Source: Altererythrobacter rubellus
GTDB taxonomy: Bacteria; Pseudomonadota; Alphaproteobacteria; Sphingomonadales; Sphingomonadaceae
Direction: 5' to 3'
Length of the DNA: 64,000 nt
Assembly: GCF_030284385.1 (NCBI RefSeq)
Contig: NZ_CP127221.1
Span: 1,426,001 to 1,490,000 of the forward strand
The notes beneath the pieces were generated by a model. That model was not told the DNA's origin, searched no databases, and saw only the letters and a list, made by a program, of their open reading frames with translations. Position 1 is the stretch's first letter; every line of letters begins with the position of its first letter. The translations under genes were made by a program, and so were the position numbers. This document shows positions 48,114 through 59,000 of this stretch, piece by piece.

Positions 48114-50048
48114 TTAGATCTCGCCGGTCATCTGACGTTTGACCGCTTCGAGCGCGGCTGAGTTTGTTTCCACGCCCAGCTCTTGCCGCATCGCGCGGGT
48201 CATCTGCTGTGCAAGCTCGTCACCGATGGCACCGCGCAATTGCTGGCGCGAAGCCGCGATGATCGGATCATTGGCTGCAATTTCAGGGGTTTCGATGTCG
48301 GTCAGATCAACAACAAACCAACCAAGATCGTTCGGCGCTTCCAGACGTTTGGTCGTGCCTTCGGCCATACTGAACATCAACGCCAAAGCTGGCGGGATTT
48401 GTTGTCCTTGCGCGACCAATTGCTGGCGATTGATATTGAGTTCATCAACCGGAGGAAGCGGTGTTTCCTCTTCACCCATAGCCGCAGCCAGGCTGGAATT
48501 TGCACCAACCCGTTCGATCACACGATCAGCGGTGGCGCGGGCCAGTTCGGCCCCTTCTGCGAGACGCCAGCTAAGCACAATCTGTTCGCGGATTTCATCC
48601 AAGGGTGCCGCAGCAGATTGTGTTATGTCCGATACTTCGAAGATCATGAAGGTCGTGCCACGCGCGATTTCCGCCAATTGCGGTTCGCCTTCGTCCATCT
48701 GGAACGCAGTGTTGACCGCGCCAACCAATTGCGGTGGCAACTGTGCGCCAGGTACACCATAAATCTGGCCATCCGCTGTAATCGGGGCCGTCGAGCTGAT
48801 CTCGACCTCAAGTTCCTGCGCGACCTGCGAGAGGGCAACGCCGCTATCGACCTGCTCTTCAATGCGTGCGCTCAGATCCGCCAAGGCAAAGGCGCGTTTT
48901 TCCTGAAGCAATTGCTCACGGATCTCGGGAGTGACGGTCGCCAATGAACGGCCAGCGATACTGGTTACATTGTCTACCCGCACAACGTGCCAGCCCAAAG
49001 AGCTGCGTGCTGGCTGTGCGATCAGGCCGCGCGATGCTGCAAAAACTGCCGTCGCCACGGCGTCTGACGCCTGATTGCCGTAGTCTTCCTTGTTAATCGG
49101 GCCGATTTGTGTGGTGCTGAATCCGGCTTCACGGGCAACGCTAGCTAATGAAGCGCCGCCATTCACACGGTCACGAATGCTATTGGCGGCATCCTGTGTT
49201 GGAACAATCAGTTGTGTGATCGTGCGATCTTCGCTTACCGCATAAAGAGCGCGGTCACGTTCATAGCGAGCTGCGATCTCTTCATCGGTTGGCGTCACAT
49301 CTGTATCAAGATTCTCAACACCGAACATTGCGTAACGAATGACACGGCGCTCCGGCCGAATGTAGTCACCACGATTTTCCTCGTAATAGGCACTCAGCTG
49401 CTGTTCGTTCGGATCGCCACCGGGAGCGAAGGAAGCGCTGGGAATGAAGGCCACCGAGCCTTCACGCCTTTCACGTAAAAGCGATGCGTAACGCATTGCG
49501 AATTTTTGCGGCATTTGTGCGCCACTTAGCCCAGGCAAAATGATCTGACGAGCGAGTAGGCTGTCTCCAATTTCCCGGCGCAGCATTGCCTCGTTCATGT
49601 TTAGTCTGCGCAACGATTCTTGGAATGATTGCTGACTGAAGTTGCCATCTGGCCCACGAAAGCCAGGGATCTTCAGAATCTCGCTATTGACCAGATTTTC
49701 ACCGGCACGCAGGTCATACTTCCTCGCATAGACACCGATCGCGTAACGGTCGATCATTTGCTCGAGGACCTCTTCGAACCCTCCTTGGGCAGCGAAGACA
49801 GGCAAAGTTATGGTCGGGTTCTCTTGCCGAACCTGATCGACGGCATTGGCTACAGCGCGGCTAAAGTCGGCATTGCCGATCTTTTCATCACCCACCACAG
49901 CGACGCGATCTCCGCCTGACACACCGCCAAATGTGGCCTGATTGGCTACATCACTGCTGGCGAAGGCAAAGGCGATGAGACCGAGGAAGCCTAAAGTCAG
50001 GCTCAGACCAAGCTTCGAGCTGAAAAAGTTGCGAAAGATGCTAATCAT
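48114..50048 (-). CDS. ppiD: periplasmic peptidyl-prolyl isomerase/chaperone PpiD
   Basis: Membrane-anchored SurA-like chaperone, 644 residues. One N-terminal helix (LGLSLTLGFLGLIAFAFASS) anchors it with the bulk in the periplasm, followed by a SurA-N-like helical region and parvulin-like PPIase segment (residues ~250-360, with GRSLATVTPEIREQLLQ). Helps fold outer-membrane and secreted proteins. Diverges from tpiA across 193 bases and leads the trp operon by position. Confidence 0.9.
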   Translation of the reverse strand: MISIFRNFFSSKLGLSLTLGFLGLIAFAFASSDVANQATFGGVSGGDRVAVVGDEKIGNADFSRAVANAVDQVRQENPTITLPVFAAQGGFEEVLEQMIDRYAIGVYARKYDLRAGENLVNSEILKIPGFRGPDGNFSQQSFQESLRRLNMNEAMLRREIGDSLLARQIILPGLSGAQMPQKFAMRYASLLRERREGSVAFIPSASFAPGGDPNEQQLSAYYEENRGDYIRPERRVIRYAMFGVENLDTDVTPTDEEIAARYERDRALYAVSEDRTITQLIVPTQDAANSIRDRVNGGASLASVAREAGFSTTQIGPINKEDYGNQASDAVATAVFAASRGLIAQPARSSLGWHVVRVDNVTSIAGRSLATVTPEIREQLLQEKRAFALADLSARIEEQVDSGVALSQVAQELEVEISSTAPITADGQIYGVPGAQLPPQLVGAVNTAFQMDEGEPQLAEIARGTTFMIFEVSDITQSAAAPLDEIREQIVLSWRLAEGAELARATADRVIERVGANSSLAAAMGEEETPLPPVDELNINRQQLVAQGQQIPPALALMFSMAEGTTKRLEAPNDLGWFVVDLTDIETPEIAANDPIIAASRQQLRGAIGDELAQQMTRAMRQELGVETNSAALEAVKRQMTGEI

Positions 50049-50241
50049 GAATGCGAGTATTCCGCGATTGTCGACCTAATGGGCGGCCGGTGGATGAAAT
50101 TGATCGCTGCGCTTTATCGGCCCTGAGTTCTTGCCGCAACAGGTTGCCCACGGTTTTGACTGATTGTGCAAGGTCGGCTAGCGGGACCGGCCCCGATCGC
50201 CCTATAACAGGGCCAAGATTCGAAAGCACAGGAAAACCCCT

Positions 50242-51003
50242 ATGGCCAGTCGGCCTTTTATTGTTGGCAATTGGAAAATGAATGGCACGCGCGCCATGCT
50301 CTCCGAAGCGCGGGCCATTGATCGCGCCGCGCAGCGCCACATGAAAGTGGAGGTGGCTATCGCGCCGCCTTATACGCTGATTCATGCCGTGCATCGCGAA
50401 GTGGAGCAAATCGGTGTTGGTGCGCAGGACTGCCATCCTGGTGACGAAGGTGCGTTTACCGGTGACATTTCTGCGCCAATGCTGGCTGATGCCGGCGCGA
50501 AGTTTGTGATCGTTGGTCACAGCGAGCGTCGCCAAGGCCACGCAGAAAGCAACGATCTGGTTCGCGAAAAAGCGCAATCTGCGCTGGATGCCGGGATGCA
50601 GGTGATCATGTGTTGCGGCGAAGACGCCAAGACCCGCGAAGCCGGAGAGGCGGCATCCTTCGTAACCAAGCAGCTGAAATCTTCACTTCCAGAACTGGAC
50701 AATGCAGGAGACATTCTGACTGTCGCTTACGAGCCTATTTGGGCGATCGGCACCGGAAACTCTGCGACGCCAGACGATATTGCAGAAATGCATGCGGAGA
50801 TTCGCAAGCTGTTGGTCAAGCTCTATGGTGAAGAGCAGGGCACCGGTGTGCGCATTTTGTATGGCGGATCAGTGAACCCCGAGAACGCGCGTGAAATTCT
50901 CTCGACACAGGAAGTTGGCGGCGCGCTAGTCGGTGGAGCCAGCCTGACAGCGGACAGCTTCTTCGGTATCGCACTTGCCGCTGGAGACGCGCCAGAAGCC
51001 TAA
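50242..51003 (+). CDS. tpiA: triose-phosphate isomerase
   Basis: Interconverts dihydroxyacetone phosphate and glyceraldehyde 3-phosphate. Lys12 (GNWKMNG), His93 (VGHSERR) and the base Glu164 (AYEPIWAIGTG) are present; 253 residues. A small GCCCT-ATAAC-AGGGC hairpin (50199-50213) lies in the leader, 28 bases before the start. First of tpiA-secG-pyrG. Confidence 0.97.
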   Translation: MASRPFIVGNWKMNGTRAMLSEARAIDRAAQRHMKVEVAIAPPYTLIHAVHREVEQIGVGAQDCHPGDEGAFTGDISAPMLADAGAKFVIVGHSERRQGHAESNDLVREKAQSALDAGMQVIMCCGEDAKTREAGEAASFVTKQLKSSLPELDNAGDILTVAYEPIWAIGTGNSATPDDIAEMHAEIRKLLVKLYGEEQGTGVRILYGGSVNPENAREILSTQEVGGALVGGASLTADSFFGIALAAGDAPEA

Positions 51004-51086
51004 TGGGCAGGCGGGTCTGACCACAAACACTTGTTCATTGCCGTTCGCGCCCCTAAATGGCGCACAGCAACTTTACTGGGATTATC

Positions 51087-51455
51087 ATGTCGCTGTTTCT
51101 TTTCCTGACTGTCGTTCAAGCCGTTGTCGCGGCTGCGCTTGTGGGCGTAATTCTGATGCAACGTTCCGAAGGCGGAGGTTTGGGAATTGGCGGCGGTAGC
51201 CCTGGCGGCTTGATGGGCGCGCGCGGTGCAGCAGACTTTCTGACGCGTTCGACCCGCTGGCTCGCGATTGCCTTTGTCGCCTTGTCGATCACTTTGGCTG
51301 CGGTCGCGGTAGGGACTGTTGGCGGGGACGAAATCACCACAACAATCGATCGTTCTGTGGTGTCTGCCGATCCATTGGCGCCGGCTGCAGATCCGCTTGC
51401 GCCTGTGCAAGAAGCGCCAGCGTCGGACGACCCCCTTTCCGACGTTGCCGAGTAA
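51087..51455 (+). CDS. secG: protein translocase subunit SecG
   Basis: Small subunit of the SecYEG channel, 122 residues. Two membrane helices enclose the conserved MQRSEGGGLGIGGGSPGGLMGARGAADFLTRSTR loop, split here by length limit, and the C-terminus is a Pro/Asp/Ala-rich tail. The frame extends upstream to 51057, but ATG 51087 gives the canonical N-terminus MSLFLFLTVV. Follows tpiA, as often in this group. Confidence 0.93.
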   Translation: MSLFLFLTVVQAVVAAALVGVILMQRSEGGGLGIGGGSPGGLMGARGAADFLTRSTRWLAIAFVALSITLAAVAVGTVGGDEITTTIDRSVVSADPLAPAADPLAPVQEAPASDDPLSDVAE

Positions 51456-51541
51456 ATTCTCACCATACTTTCAGCCAGACTTGTGGATTGCGCACAATCG
51501 TTGCTGCAATTTGCTTGCCACGAATCCAGTTAGGGGCTTAA

Positions 51542-53188
<1,647 letters not shown>

Positions 53189-53290
53189 TCCTTAACTGAG
53201 GGGCAATCAGCTAATTCTGCAATTTCAGGCATGATCGAGATGGGTGTTTCAAGCGGCTGATTTCGCGTTTGAAATCGATTTTGACGGCGA

Positions 53291-53319
53291 TTGCACTGGT
53301 TGCTGTCGTGTTCTTACAA
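53291..53319 (+). promoter_or_regulatory. possible promoter of the pyrG-downstream RNA
   Basis: TTGCAC (53291-53296), 17 bases, TTACAA (53314-53319). A fair but not strong sigma70-like match placed to start a transcript near 53326. TTGACG at 53281 has no matching -10 element. Confidence 0.25.
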
Positions 53320-53325
53320 GTCAGC

Positions 53326-53551
53326 AAGATAATTCTTGCGCATGATAACAATCACAACGTAGCACTTACAAATTCTTCCGGAGGGGGTCCGGAAGTTCGG
53401 GGTGAAAGCACCATTTGTGAATTTAGCTAACGTGTTCGCACGTTTGCAAAGAGCTCGAGCTGGTTTGTAACGCCTTTTGCGACCCGGACGTTACAGATCG
53501 AACGAGGCGATGAAAACCGCAGGGGGCGGATGAACGGTCCGCCCCCTTTTT
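53326..53551 (+). ncRNA. probable structured small RNA, function unknown
   Basis: The 388 bases after pyrG hold no long gene but several close inverted repeats: 8-bp hairpin CTTCCGGA-GGGGG-TCCGGAAG (53375-53395), GGTG-AAAG-CACC (53401-53412), AACGTG-TTCG-CACGTT with a TTCG loop (53429-53444), TGTAACG...CGTTACA (53466-53495), and a strong terminator (53522-53551). A CA-rich unpaired stretch precedes the first hairpin. The 5' end is only a guess from a weak promoter. Alternatives: a leader or a tiny coding RNA. A 22-codon frame from GTG 53402 to 53470 (MKAPFVNLANVFARLQRARAGL, in parts) overlaps the hairpins and could make a peptide. No known RNA family was recognised. Confidence 0.5.
53522..53551 (+). 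terminator. intrinsic terminator
   Basis: Perfect 9-bp stem GGGGGCGGA (53522-53530) and TCCGCCCCC (53538-53546), seven-base loop, followed by TTTTTG. Oriented for the plus strand. It lies 330 bases after the pyrG stop, so it more likely ends the RNA in the gap than pyrG itself. Confidence 0.9.
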
Positions 53552-53576
53552 GTTTCATTCTTTAGTTTTGATTGGC

Positions 53577-54053
53577 TTACGCTGCGTCGACCTGCTCGCC
53601 GTCGCCGGATCCAACTGCCTTCAACTTGGTTGTCTGGCCGTTGACCGCGATCTTTTTGGGTTTCATCGCTTCGGGCACTTCGCGCACCAGATCGATGGTG
53701 AGAAGCCCGTCTGCCAGATCCGCGTTCTCGACACGGACATAGTCCGCAAGCTCAAACCGGCGCTCAAATCCGCGATTGGCAATACCGACATGCAGCATCT
53801 GACCTTCTGGTGAATCATCGCGCTTGCGGCCATGAACCGTCAGCAGGTTCTGTTGAGCAGTGATATCGATGTCGTTCGGGCGGAAACCGGCTACAGCCAG
53901 GGTGATGCGATATTCTTCGTCACCGCGGCGCTCGATATTGAATGGGGGGTAGTTATCGCCGGCGTTCTGGCGAACCTTGTTTTCGAGCAAGTCGAACAGG
54001 TGATCAAAGCCTACGGTCGAACGGCGATACGGGGTAAAATCTAAACGTGACAT
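53577..54053 (-). CDS. small heat-shock protein, Hsp20/IbpA family
   Basis: Holdase chaperone of the alpha-crystallin family, 158 residues. Conserved parts: the N-terminal FDHLFDLLE, the alpha-crystallin domain (YRITLAVAGFRPNDIDI...LTVHGRK...F.RRFELADYV.V.NADLADGLLTIDL), and a C-terminal polar tail. The frame extends upstream to 54158, but the ATG at 54053 has an AGAGGA box and gives the true N-terminus MSRLDFTPYRRS. Expressed from an RpoH promoter and controlled by an RNA thermometer in its leader. Confidence 0.93.
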   Translation of the reverse strand: MSRLDFTPYRRSTVGFDHLFDLLENKVRQNAGDNYPPFNIERRGDEEYRITLAVAGFRPNDIDITAQQNLLTVHGRKRDDSPEGQMLHVGIANRGFERRFELADYVRVENADLADGLLTIDLVREVPEAMKPKKIAVNGQTTKLKAVGSGDGEQVDAA

Positions 54054-54075
54054 ATCAAATCCTCTTCTGAGCAAT
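54054..54075 (-). promoter_or_regulatory. ROSE-type RNA thermometer hairpin over the ribosome-binding site
   Basis: On the minus strand, TTGCT (54074-54070) faces AGGA (54063-54060) across a six-base loop CAGAAG; pairing gives U-A, U-G, a bulged G, C-G, U-A, the arrangement of the ROSE element that hides the Shine-Dalgarno at low temperature. It ends six bases before the ATG at 54053. Only the 3' hairpin is clear by eye; the upstream ROSE stems were not resolved. Confidence 0.72.
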
Positions 54076-54156
54076 TCAAAAAATGTTAGGAGCCTGCAAT
54101 TGCAGCGCCCAAGGTGATTGTCGCAGCCCCCATTGCGGCGAGCCTCAACCTTTACC

Positions 54157-54184
54157 AAATAGGTGTCGCAAATTAGCTTTCAAG
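54157..54184 (-). promoter_or_regulatory. RpoH (sigma32) promoter
   Basis: CTTGAAA (54184-54178) and ACCTATTT (54164-54157), 13 bases apart, resemble the sigma32 elements CTTGAA and CCCCATTT. It gives a leader of about 95 bases with the ROSE-like hairpin at its 3' end. In the divergent region shared with the glutaredoxin gene. Confidence 0.65.
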
Positions 54185-54223
54185 TCTCCCGCATTCGGGA
54201 GCAAATGGGACGAGATAATTACG

Positions 54224-54481
54224 ATGCCCACAATCGACATCTACACCAAGTTCGCCTGCGGGTTCTGCGTTCGTGCTAAGCGTTTGCTGACGGAGAAGGG
54301 CGCCGAGTTTAACGAGTATGACATTACCTTGGGCGGCCCCAAGCGGGATGAAATGCTGGCACGCGCGCCTAATGCCATGACTGTGCCGCAGATTTTTATC
54401 GGCGATGTCCATGTCGGAGGATCGGATGATCTCGCCGCGCTGGAACGTGAGGGCAAGCTCGACGCATTGCTGGCGGGGTAG
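54224..54481 (+). CDS. grxC: glutaredoxin 3
   Basis: Glutathione-dependent thiol oxidoreductase, 85 residues. Dithiol active site Cys12-Gly-Phe-Cys15 in FACGFCVRAK; also TVPQIFIGD and the glutathione-binding GGSDDL. The long upstream frame from 54083 is not used: ATG 54224 follows a GGGACGAGA box. The CGFC variant in place of CPYC is common in alphaproteobacteria. Confidence 0.95.
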   Translation: MPTIDIYTKFACGFCVRAKRLLTEKGAEFNEYDITLGGPKRDEMLARAPNAMTVPQIFIGDVHVGGSDDLAALEREGKLDALLAG

Positions 54482-54490
54482 GGCGCAGAC

Positions 54491-55309
54491 GTGCCGCTTA
54501 TAGCTGTCTTGCAGATGACATCAGGCATTGACCCTGAAGTGAACTACTCCACGCTGGAGGCCGCTGCGATTGAAGCTGGCGAGGGTGGCGCGGAGATTCT
54601 CTTCACGCCGGAAATGTCTCTGCTGCTGGACAGGGATCGCAGCCGTGCCGGACCATGGATCGAATCGACTGAGCCTGAGCGTATCAGTGACCGGTTGGCA
54701 AGATTGTCGGCGGAAGCCGGGATTGATCTAGCGATCGGTTCAATGCCGGTAATGGGCGCGAATGGGCGCTGGGCCAACAGATCATTCTATATCGGTGGAT
54801 CGCTGGGGCTGCGCACGACATACGACAAAATCCACATGTTTGATGTGCAGTTGTCGAACGGCGAAAGTTGGCGTGAAAGCGCGGCTTACGAGCCAGGCAC
54901 GCAAGTGGTTACGGTTGATGATACGCCCCTGGGGCGGCTCGGTTTGACAATCTGTTATGACATGCGTTTCCCGGCGTTGTTCGAGCAGCTGGGGCAGCGC
55001 AAATGTGATGCGATTGCAGTGCCTGCTGCCTTCACCGTGCCAACCGGTCGCGATCACTGGCATGTCATGCTGCGCGCGCGCGCAATCGAAGCGAGCGCAT
55101 TTGTGATCGCCGCGGCGCAAGTGGGCCAGCATGAAGACGGCCGGGAGACTTACGGGCATTCCCTGGTGGTCGATCCATGGGGTAAAGTTCTGCTCGATAT
55201 GGGCGGAGAGGCCTCTGGATTGGCATATTGCGATATCGATCTTTCGCGCGTCGAAGAGGTTCGCTCTCAATTGCCAAGCCTTGCTAATCGTCGCCCAATC
55301 GCCAATTAG
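54491..55309 (+). CDS. carbon-nitrogen hydrolase (nitrilase/amidase superfamily)
   Basis: Nitrilase-superfamily amidase of the Nit branch, 272 residues. The catalytic Glu41 (FTPEMS), Lys113 (YDKIHMFD) and Cys155 (TICYDMRFP) are all there. Nit1-type proteins hydrolyse deaminated glutathione, which fits the adjacent glutaredoxin. GTG start ten bases after grxC, so likely co-transcribed. Other small amidase substrates cannot be excluded. Confidence 0.88.
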   Translation: MPLIAVLQMTSGIDPEVNYSTLEAAAIEAGEGGAEILFTPEMSLLLDRDRSRAGPWIESTEPERISDRLARLSAEAGIDLAIGSMPVMGANGRWANRSFYIGGSLGLRTTYDKIHMFDVQLSNGESWRESAAYEPGTQVVTVDDTPLGRLGLTICYDMRFPALFEQLGQRKCDAIAVPAAFTVPTGRDHWHVMLRARAIEASAFVIAAAQVGQHEDGRETYGHSLVVDPWGKVLLDMGGEASGLAYCDIDLSRVEEVRSQLPSLANRRPIAN

Positions 55310-55317
55310 AGCACACT

Positions 55318-55797
55318 ATGATCGTTTACGACCTCATCTGTGACCAAAGCCATCGCTTCGAAGGCTGGTTCGGCTCTTCTGGCGACTATGTCGAGCAGTT
55401 GGAGCGAGGGCTCTTGTCTTGCCCGCACTGCGGGAGCGAAGCGGTGACGAAAGCACCGATGGCCCCGGCTGTGCCTGCAAAGGGCAACACAAAGAGCGAC
55501 AGTCCTCGTGCAGCGTCGGACGGTCAGGACGTAAGCCAGCTTTCGAACAAGCCATTGCCGCCTGAAGTGCAGCAGGCTCTCACCAAACTTGCCGAGGCAC
55601 AGGCGAAGGCACTGAAGCAGAGCACATGGGTGGGTGACAAGTTCGCTGAAACATCGCGCAAGATGCATTACGGCGAAGCGGATGAGAAACCGATCCACGG
55701 GCAGGCCAGCCTCGAAGAAGCCCAGGGCCTGATGGATGAAGGTATTGCGATTGCACCGCTGCCTTTCCCTGTGGCCCCACCTGAAGATCTGAATTGA
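55318..55797 (+). CDS. DUF1178 family protein
   Basis: 159 residues of DUF1178. The N-terminus MIVYDLICDQSHRFEGWF leads to a zinc-ribbon-like CPHCGS (Cys35, Cys38); the C-terminal half has DKFAETSRKMHYGEADEKPIHG and ends proline-rich. Function unknown. ATG nine bases after the amidase; in these genomes the gene often follows grx and nit genes. Confidence 0.93.
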   Translation: MIVYDLICDQSHRFEGWFGSSGDYVEQLERGLLSCPHCGSEAVTKAPMAPAVPAKGNTKSDSPRAASDGQDVSQLSNKPLPPEVQQALTKLAEAQAKALKQSTWVGDKFAETSRKMHYGEADEKPIHGQASLEEAQGLMDEGIAIAPLPFPVAPPEDLN

Positions 55798-55819
55798 TTG
55801 GACGCTCTGCGGTGCTATT

Positions 55820-56012
55820 GGGGTCCGCTCAACTAGACCCTATTTATGAGCACGGCCCATGCTCGAGTCGAGATCACTGCCTGAGTGGATGACTTCAATC
55901 GGGGCGACCGCACTCATAGCTTGGCTATGTGACACCGGCGGCGTTCGCCGCTGAACTCGATAAGCAATGACCTGTTTCGCTTCCGCTACGCAGCCATTGC
56001 TTCAACCGCTCT
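55820..56012. repeat. gene-free spacer with several inverted repeats at the edge of the TPS locus
   Basis: About 215 bases between DUF1178 and the tpsA stop hold no plausible gene. Visible repeats: GGGTC-10-GACCC (near 55830), ATAGC-TTG-GCTAT (55916-55928), a GGCGGC-GTTC-GCCGC hairpin (near 55936-55951), and AAGCAATG (55962-55969) facing CATTGCTT (55995-56002) over 25 bases. It could be a bidirectional terminator or a remnant of mobile DNA; nothing recognised. Confidence 0.4.
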
Positions 56013-59000
56013 CTAGGGGTTTAACGCCGAGTTTATAGATAGCGCTTCGTCATCAGATTTTGGCGCTGGTGGAGCCTCTTTTTGTGGGGCCACAGAAATG
56101 GTTGGGGTAAGAGCGACAACTTCTTGCGGAACTCCGACACTCGTATCAATCGAGGCCTCATCCTCAAAAGAAACAGCAGCTAAAACAGGGTCTCCGCTAT
56201 CCTCGGGATCACTAGGAGTAGGTGTTGGCTCATCGCCAACAGGAGACGGCGGCAATGGATCCGCTGGTTTCACCTCCACCTTTACGATTTCACCGCCAGA
56301 TTGTTGGCTGGATGTGCTCGACCCATCATCTGAACCTTCATCTCCTCCAACAGATGTGCCGCCGTCGGCACCAGTGTCAGCTTCACTATCAGATCCAGCA
56401 CCATCGGACGTATCAGTAGAATCGGATCCATCGCTCCCCTCATCCGAACTTGATTCTTCAGATCCTTCGCCCGCATCATCGGACCCCTCATCGCTCTCTT
56501 CGGAACCCTCGTCTGAACTCTCGTCGCTATCCTCTGAGCCTTGATCGCCCTCATCGGTACCGTCGTCGCTGTCATCAGAGTTCGACTCCCCAGCGTCATC
56601 GCCGCCTTCTTCTGATCCATCGCCACCCTCGTCAGACCCGCTATCACCTGACCCCTCGCTACCATCGCCAGAGCCGTCGCCACTGTCATCAGAACCGCCA
56701 TCGCCAGATCCTTCACCGCCACCATCGGAGCCCGTATCTCCTGATCCATCTCCACTGCCGCCTGATCCCGAATCAGAGCCCGAAGACACCTCATTAACAA
56801 TATTTTTTTGTACTGTTAGCGCGGTCTCATTCTCAACAGCCTGCACAAAAATATAGTTGGCTGCGGAAAGGCCTCCCCCAAAGATCGGGTAAAGCCCAAC
56901 ATCGGAATTTTCATCTGCTGGAGACGTGAAAACTAACGTTCCTGTAGTCGCATTTTCTAGGTTCTCGCCAGCAATAAAGCCTGTCACTGTACCCGAGAAA
57001 GTTGGATTTTGAGCGCCAACATATCGGGTGGCCTCATCAGCTCTGTATGTCAGAGTAGCGGGCAAAATAACTGCTGGGACAGTTATAGTATCTTGGAAAC
57101 GATAACCAAACACTGGCGCACCGGATGTATCAGTAAAGTTGGCAGTGATCCCTGCAATCACAGCCTCCGTTGCATCGACCCCAGGTAGGTTCGCCGTGGC
57201 CGAGACGATATCAATGATGGCACTGTCCCCATTTACTAACCCAGAGAACAACAGGCTGACTAAATCAGGAGAAAAAGTCGTCGTTCCATCATAAATTCTA
57301 CTTAGCTCTTCAGCAAGTTCTGCATTTAGCACCGGTGAAAGGCCATAGGCTAAGCCATTTCCTTCTGGTCTTTCAGGAAGTTCTGATTCTCCCCTAGCAC
57401 CGGCTAAACTTATGCCATAGTACCTAAAATCATGAACCAGAGATCCAACAATGTCTGGGTTATCTTCGCCGAATGGATCCGGATTTCCGCTCCATACCGT
57501 CCAGGTACCAGTCTCTAAAACATCCTCCCTTTCGGAAAGGTTTGTAAAACCCGAAACGCCAATAAGATCGATAATTTGGCGAGCGGATAAGAACGCATTC
57601 TCACCAAGTGTTAATCGCCGACCACTATCCGCAAAAATTTCGGCCAATCGGCTGTCTGCTCCTATTGTGCCGTTAAAATTAAGGTCTCCTTGAGCTCCGA
57701 CCTCTAAAATACCCTCACCATCGTTTTCGGCATTTATTGGGCCTGTCATAGTGCCAGAACCATTAAATAATATCCGCGCGTAATCACCCACTGTTATATC
57801 TTGTGCAAGTTCTACGGGCTCTTCTGTTTCTATAAAAAGTTCAGCATTCCCAAAGAAAAGCGTGTTTAAGGGTAAATTGCTCAGATTAGAAATAGCTAAA
57901 GCGCCGTTTATAATTCTCAGATTATTTATGGCCGAATTTTCACCCGACAAACGTAACGAGCCGGGACCAGTCGAAGACAAAATATTCGTGGTAACATTAC
58001 CGAATATTTGACCAGACGTTAGTATGTCTAAGGTTATCTCATCGACATCGACGTCGCCATCGACAAAAATATTCTCTCCCGCGAGAACGAGCATGGATTC
58101 TTCATTAGTCGGGTCAGACGAAATGCGGCCGCCAATAAAGATGTCCGAAACAGCACGAATATCGCCCTCGCTAAGCAGTAAAACGTCACCCCTCAATTCA
58201 ATAAAGTTAGCGCTTAAAGCACTATCGAGATGAATCGTTCCTTGATTTTCCTCGGACCCAAAAGTCGTGATGATGCTGAGATCCCCAGTAAAATCAGCAT
58301 CAAAAACGTCACTACCACTTATAAATATATCGCCCCCGCTCGTACCAAGGCCAATAAAAGTCTCCGCAAGAATGCGCGCATCTTCACTCAAGATTAGATC
58401 ACCGCCGTCGGAAACAGCTGTGAACTCTGCATGTGACTGCCCTGTCCCAACAAGACCGTCGACCACAAGATCATTCAATGCAAAGACCTGTAATACGCCG
58501 GATCCAGCATCCAGAGCGCTGGTCACAGCCGAGAACGAGCCAGGGCCCCTGAACAGAATTTGAGCTCTATCTTCTACAGTAATCTGTTGGGAAAGAGAAA
58601 CAGGCGTTTCATCTAACTCCGTGTCAAGAAAACCGTCCACAAAGGGACGAATGTCGATATCAAGAAAGCCGTTGCCAAAGAAAATTGAATCGACCGGTAA
58701 ATTGCTAACGTTGGAAATAGCTAAAGCACCGTTTATAATTCTTAGATGATTTATAGCTGAATTCGTACCCGATAGTCGGAGAAAGCCTTGGCCCAACTTG
58801 GATAAGGTCTCTGCCGTCAGGTCTCCAAGAAACCAAGCATCCCCAGCATTCAAAGTGTCAACAGTAACGTCATTAAAAGTAATGCTACCACTTACTCGCA
58901 AGTCACCGGGAGAACTAAGGACGAGCGTTGTAGGTTCGCCTTCCTCTTCCGAAGAAATATCTCCATTAATAATCAGGTTGCTCAGAGAAGTGACTTGTCC

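Noticed and set aside
53269..53430. 53-codon frame (TTG start) with a hydrophobic N-terminus in the pyrG-downstream gap
   Set aside because: No ribosome-binding site, no in-frame ATG or GTG start, and it runs through a strong hairpin; left as an alternative to the RNA reading.
56098..56544. plus-strand frame through the Ser/Asp-rich tract
   Set aside because: Low-complexity complement of the tpsA tract, not an independent gene.
56300..56795. possible CRISPR-like array
   Set aside because: The short repeats are coding and imperfect, with no equal-length spacers and no cas genes nearby.
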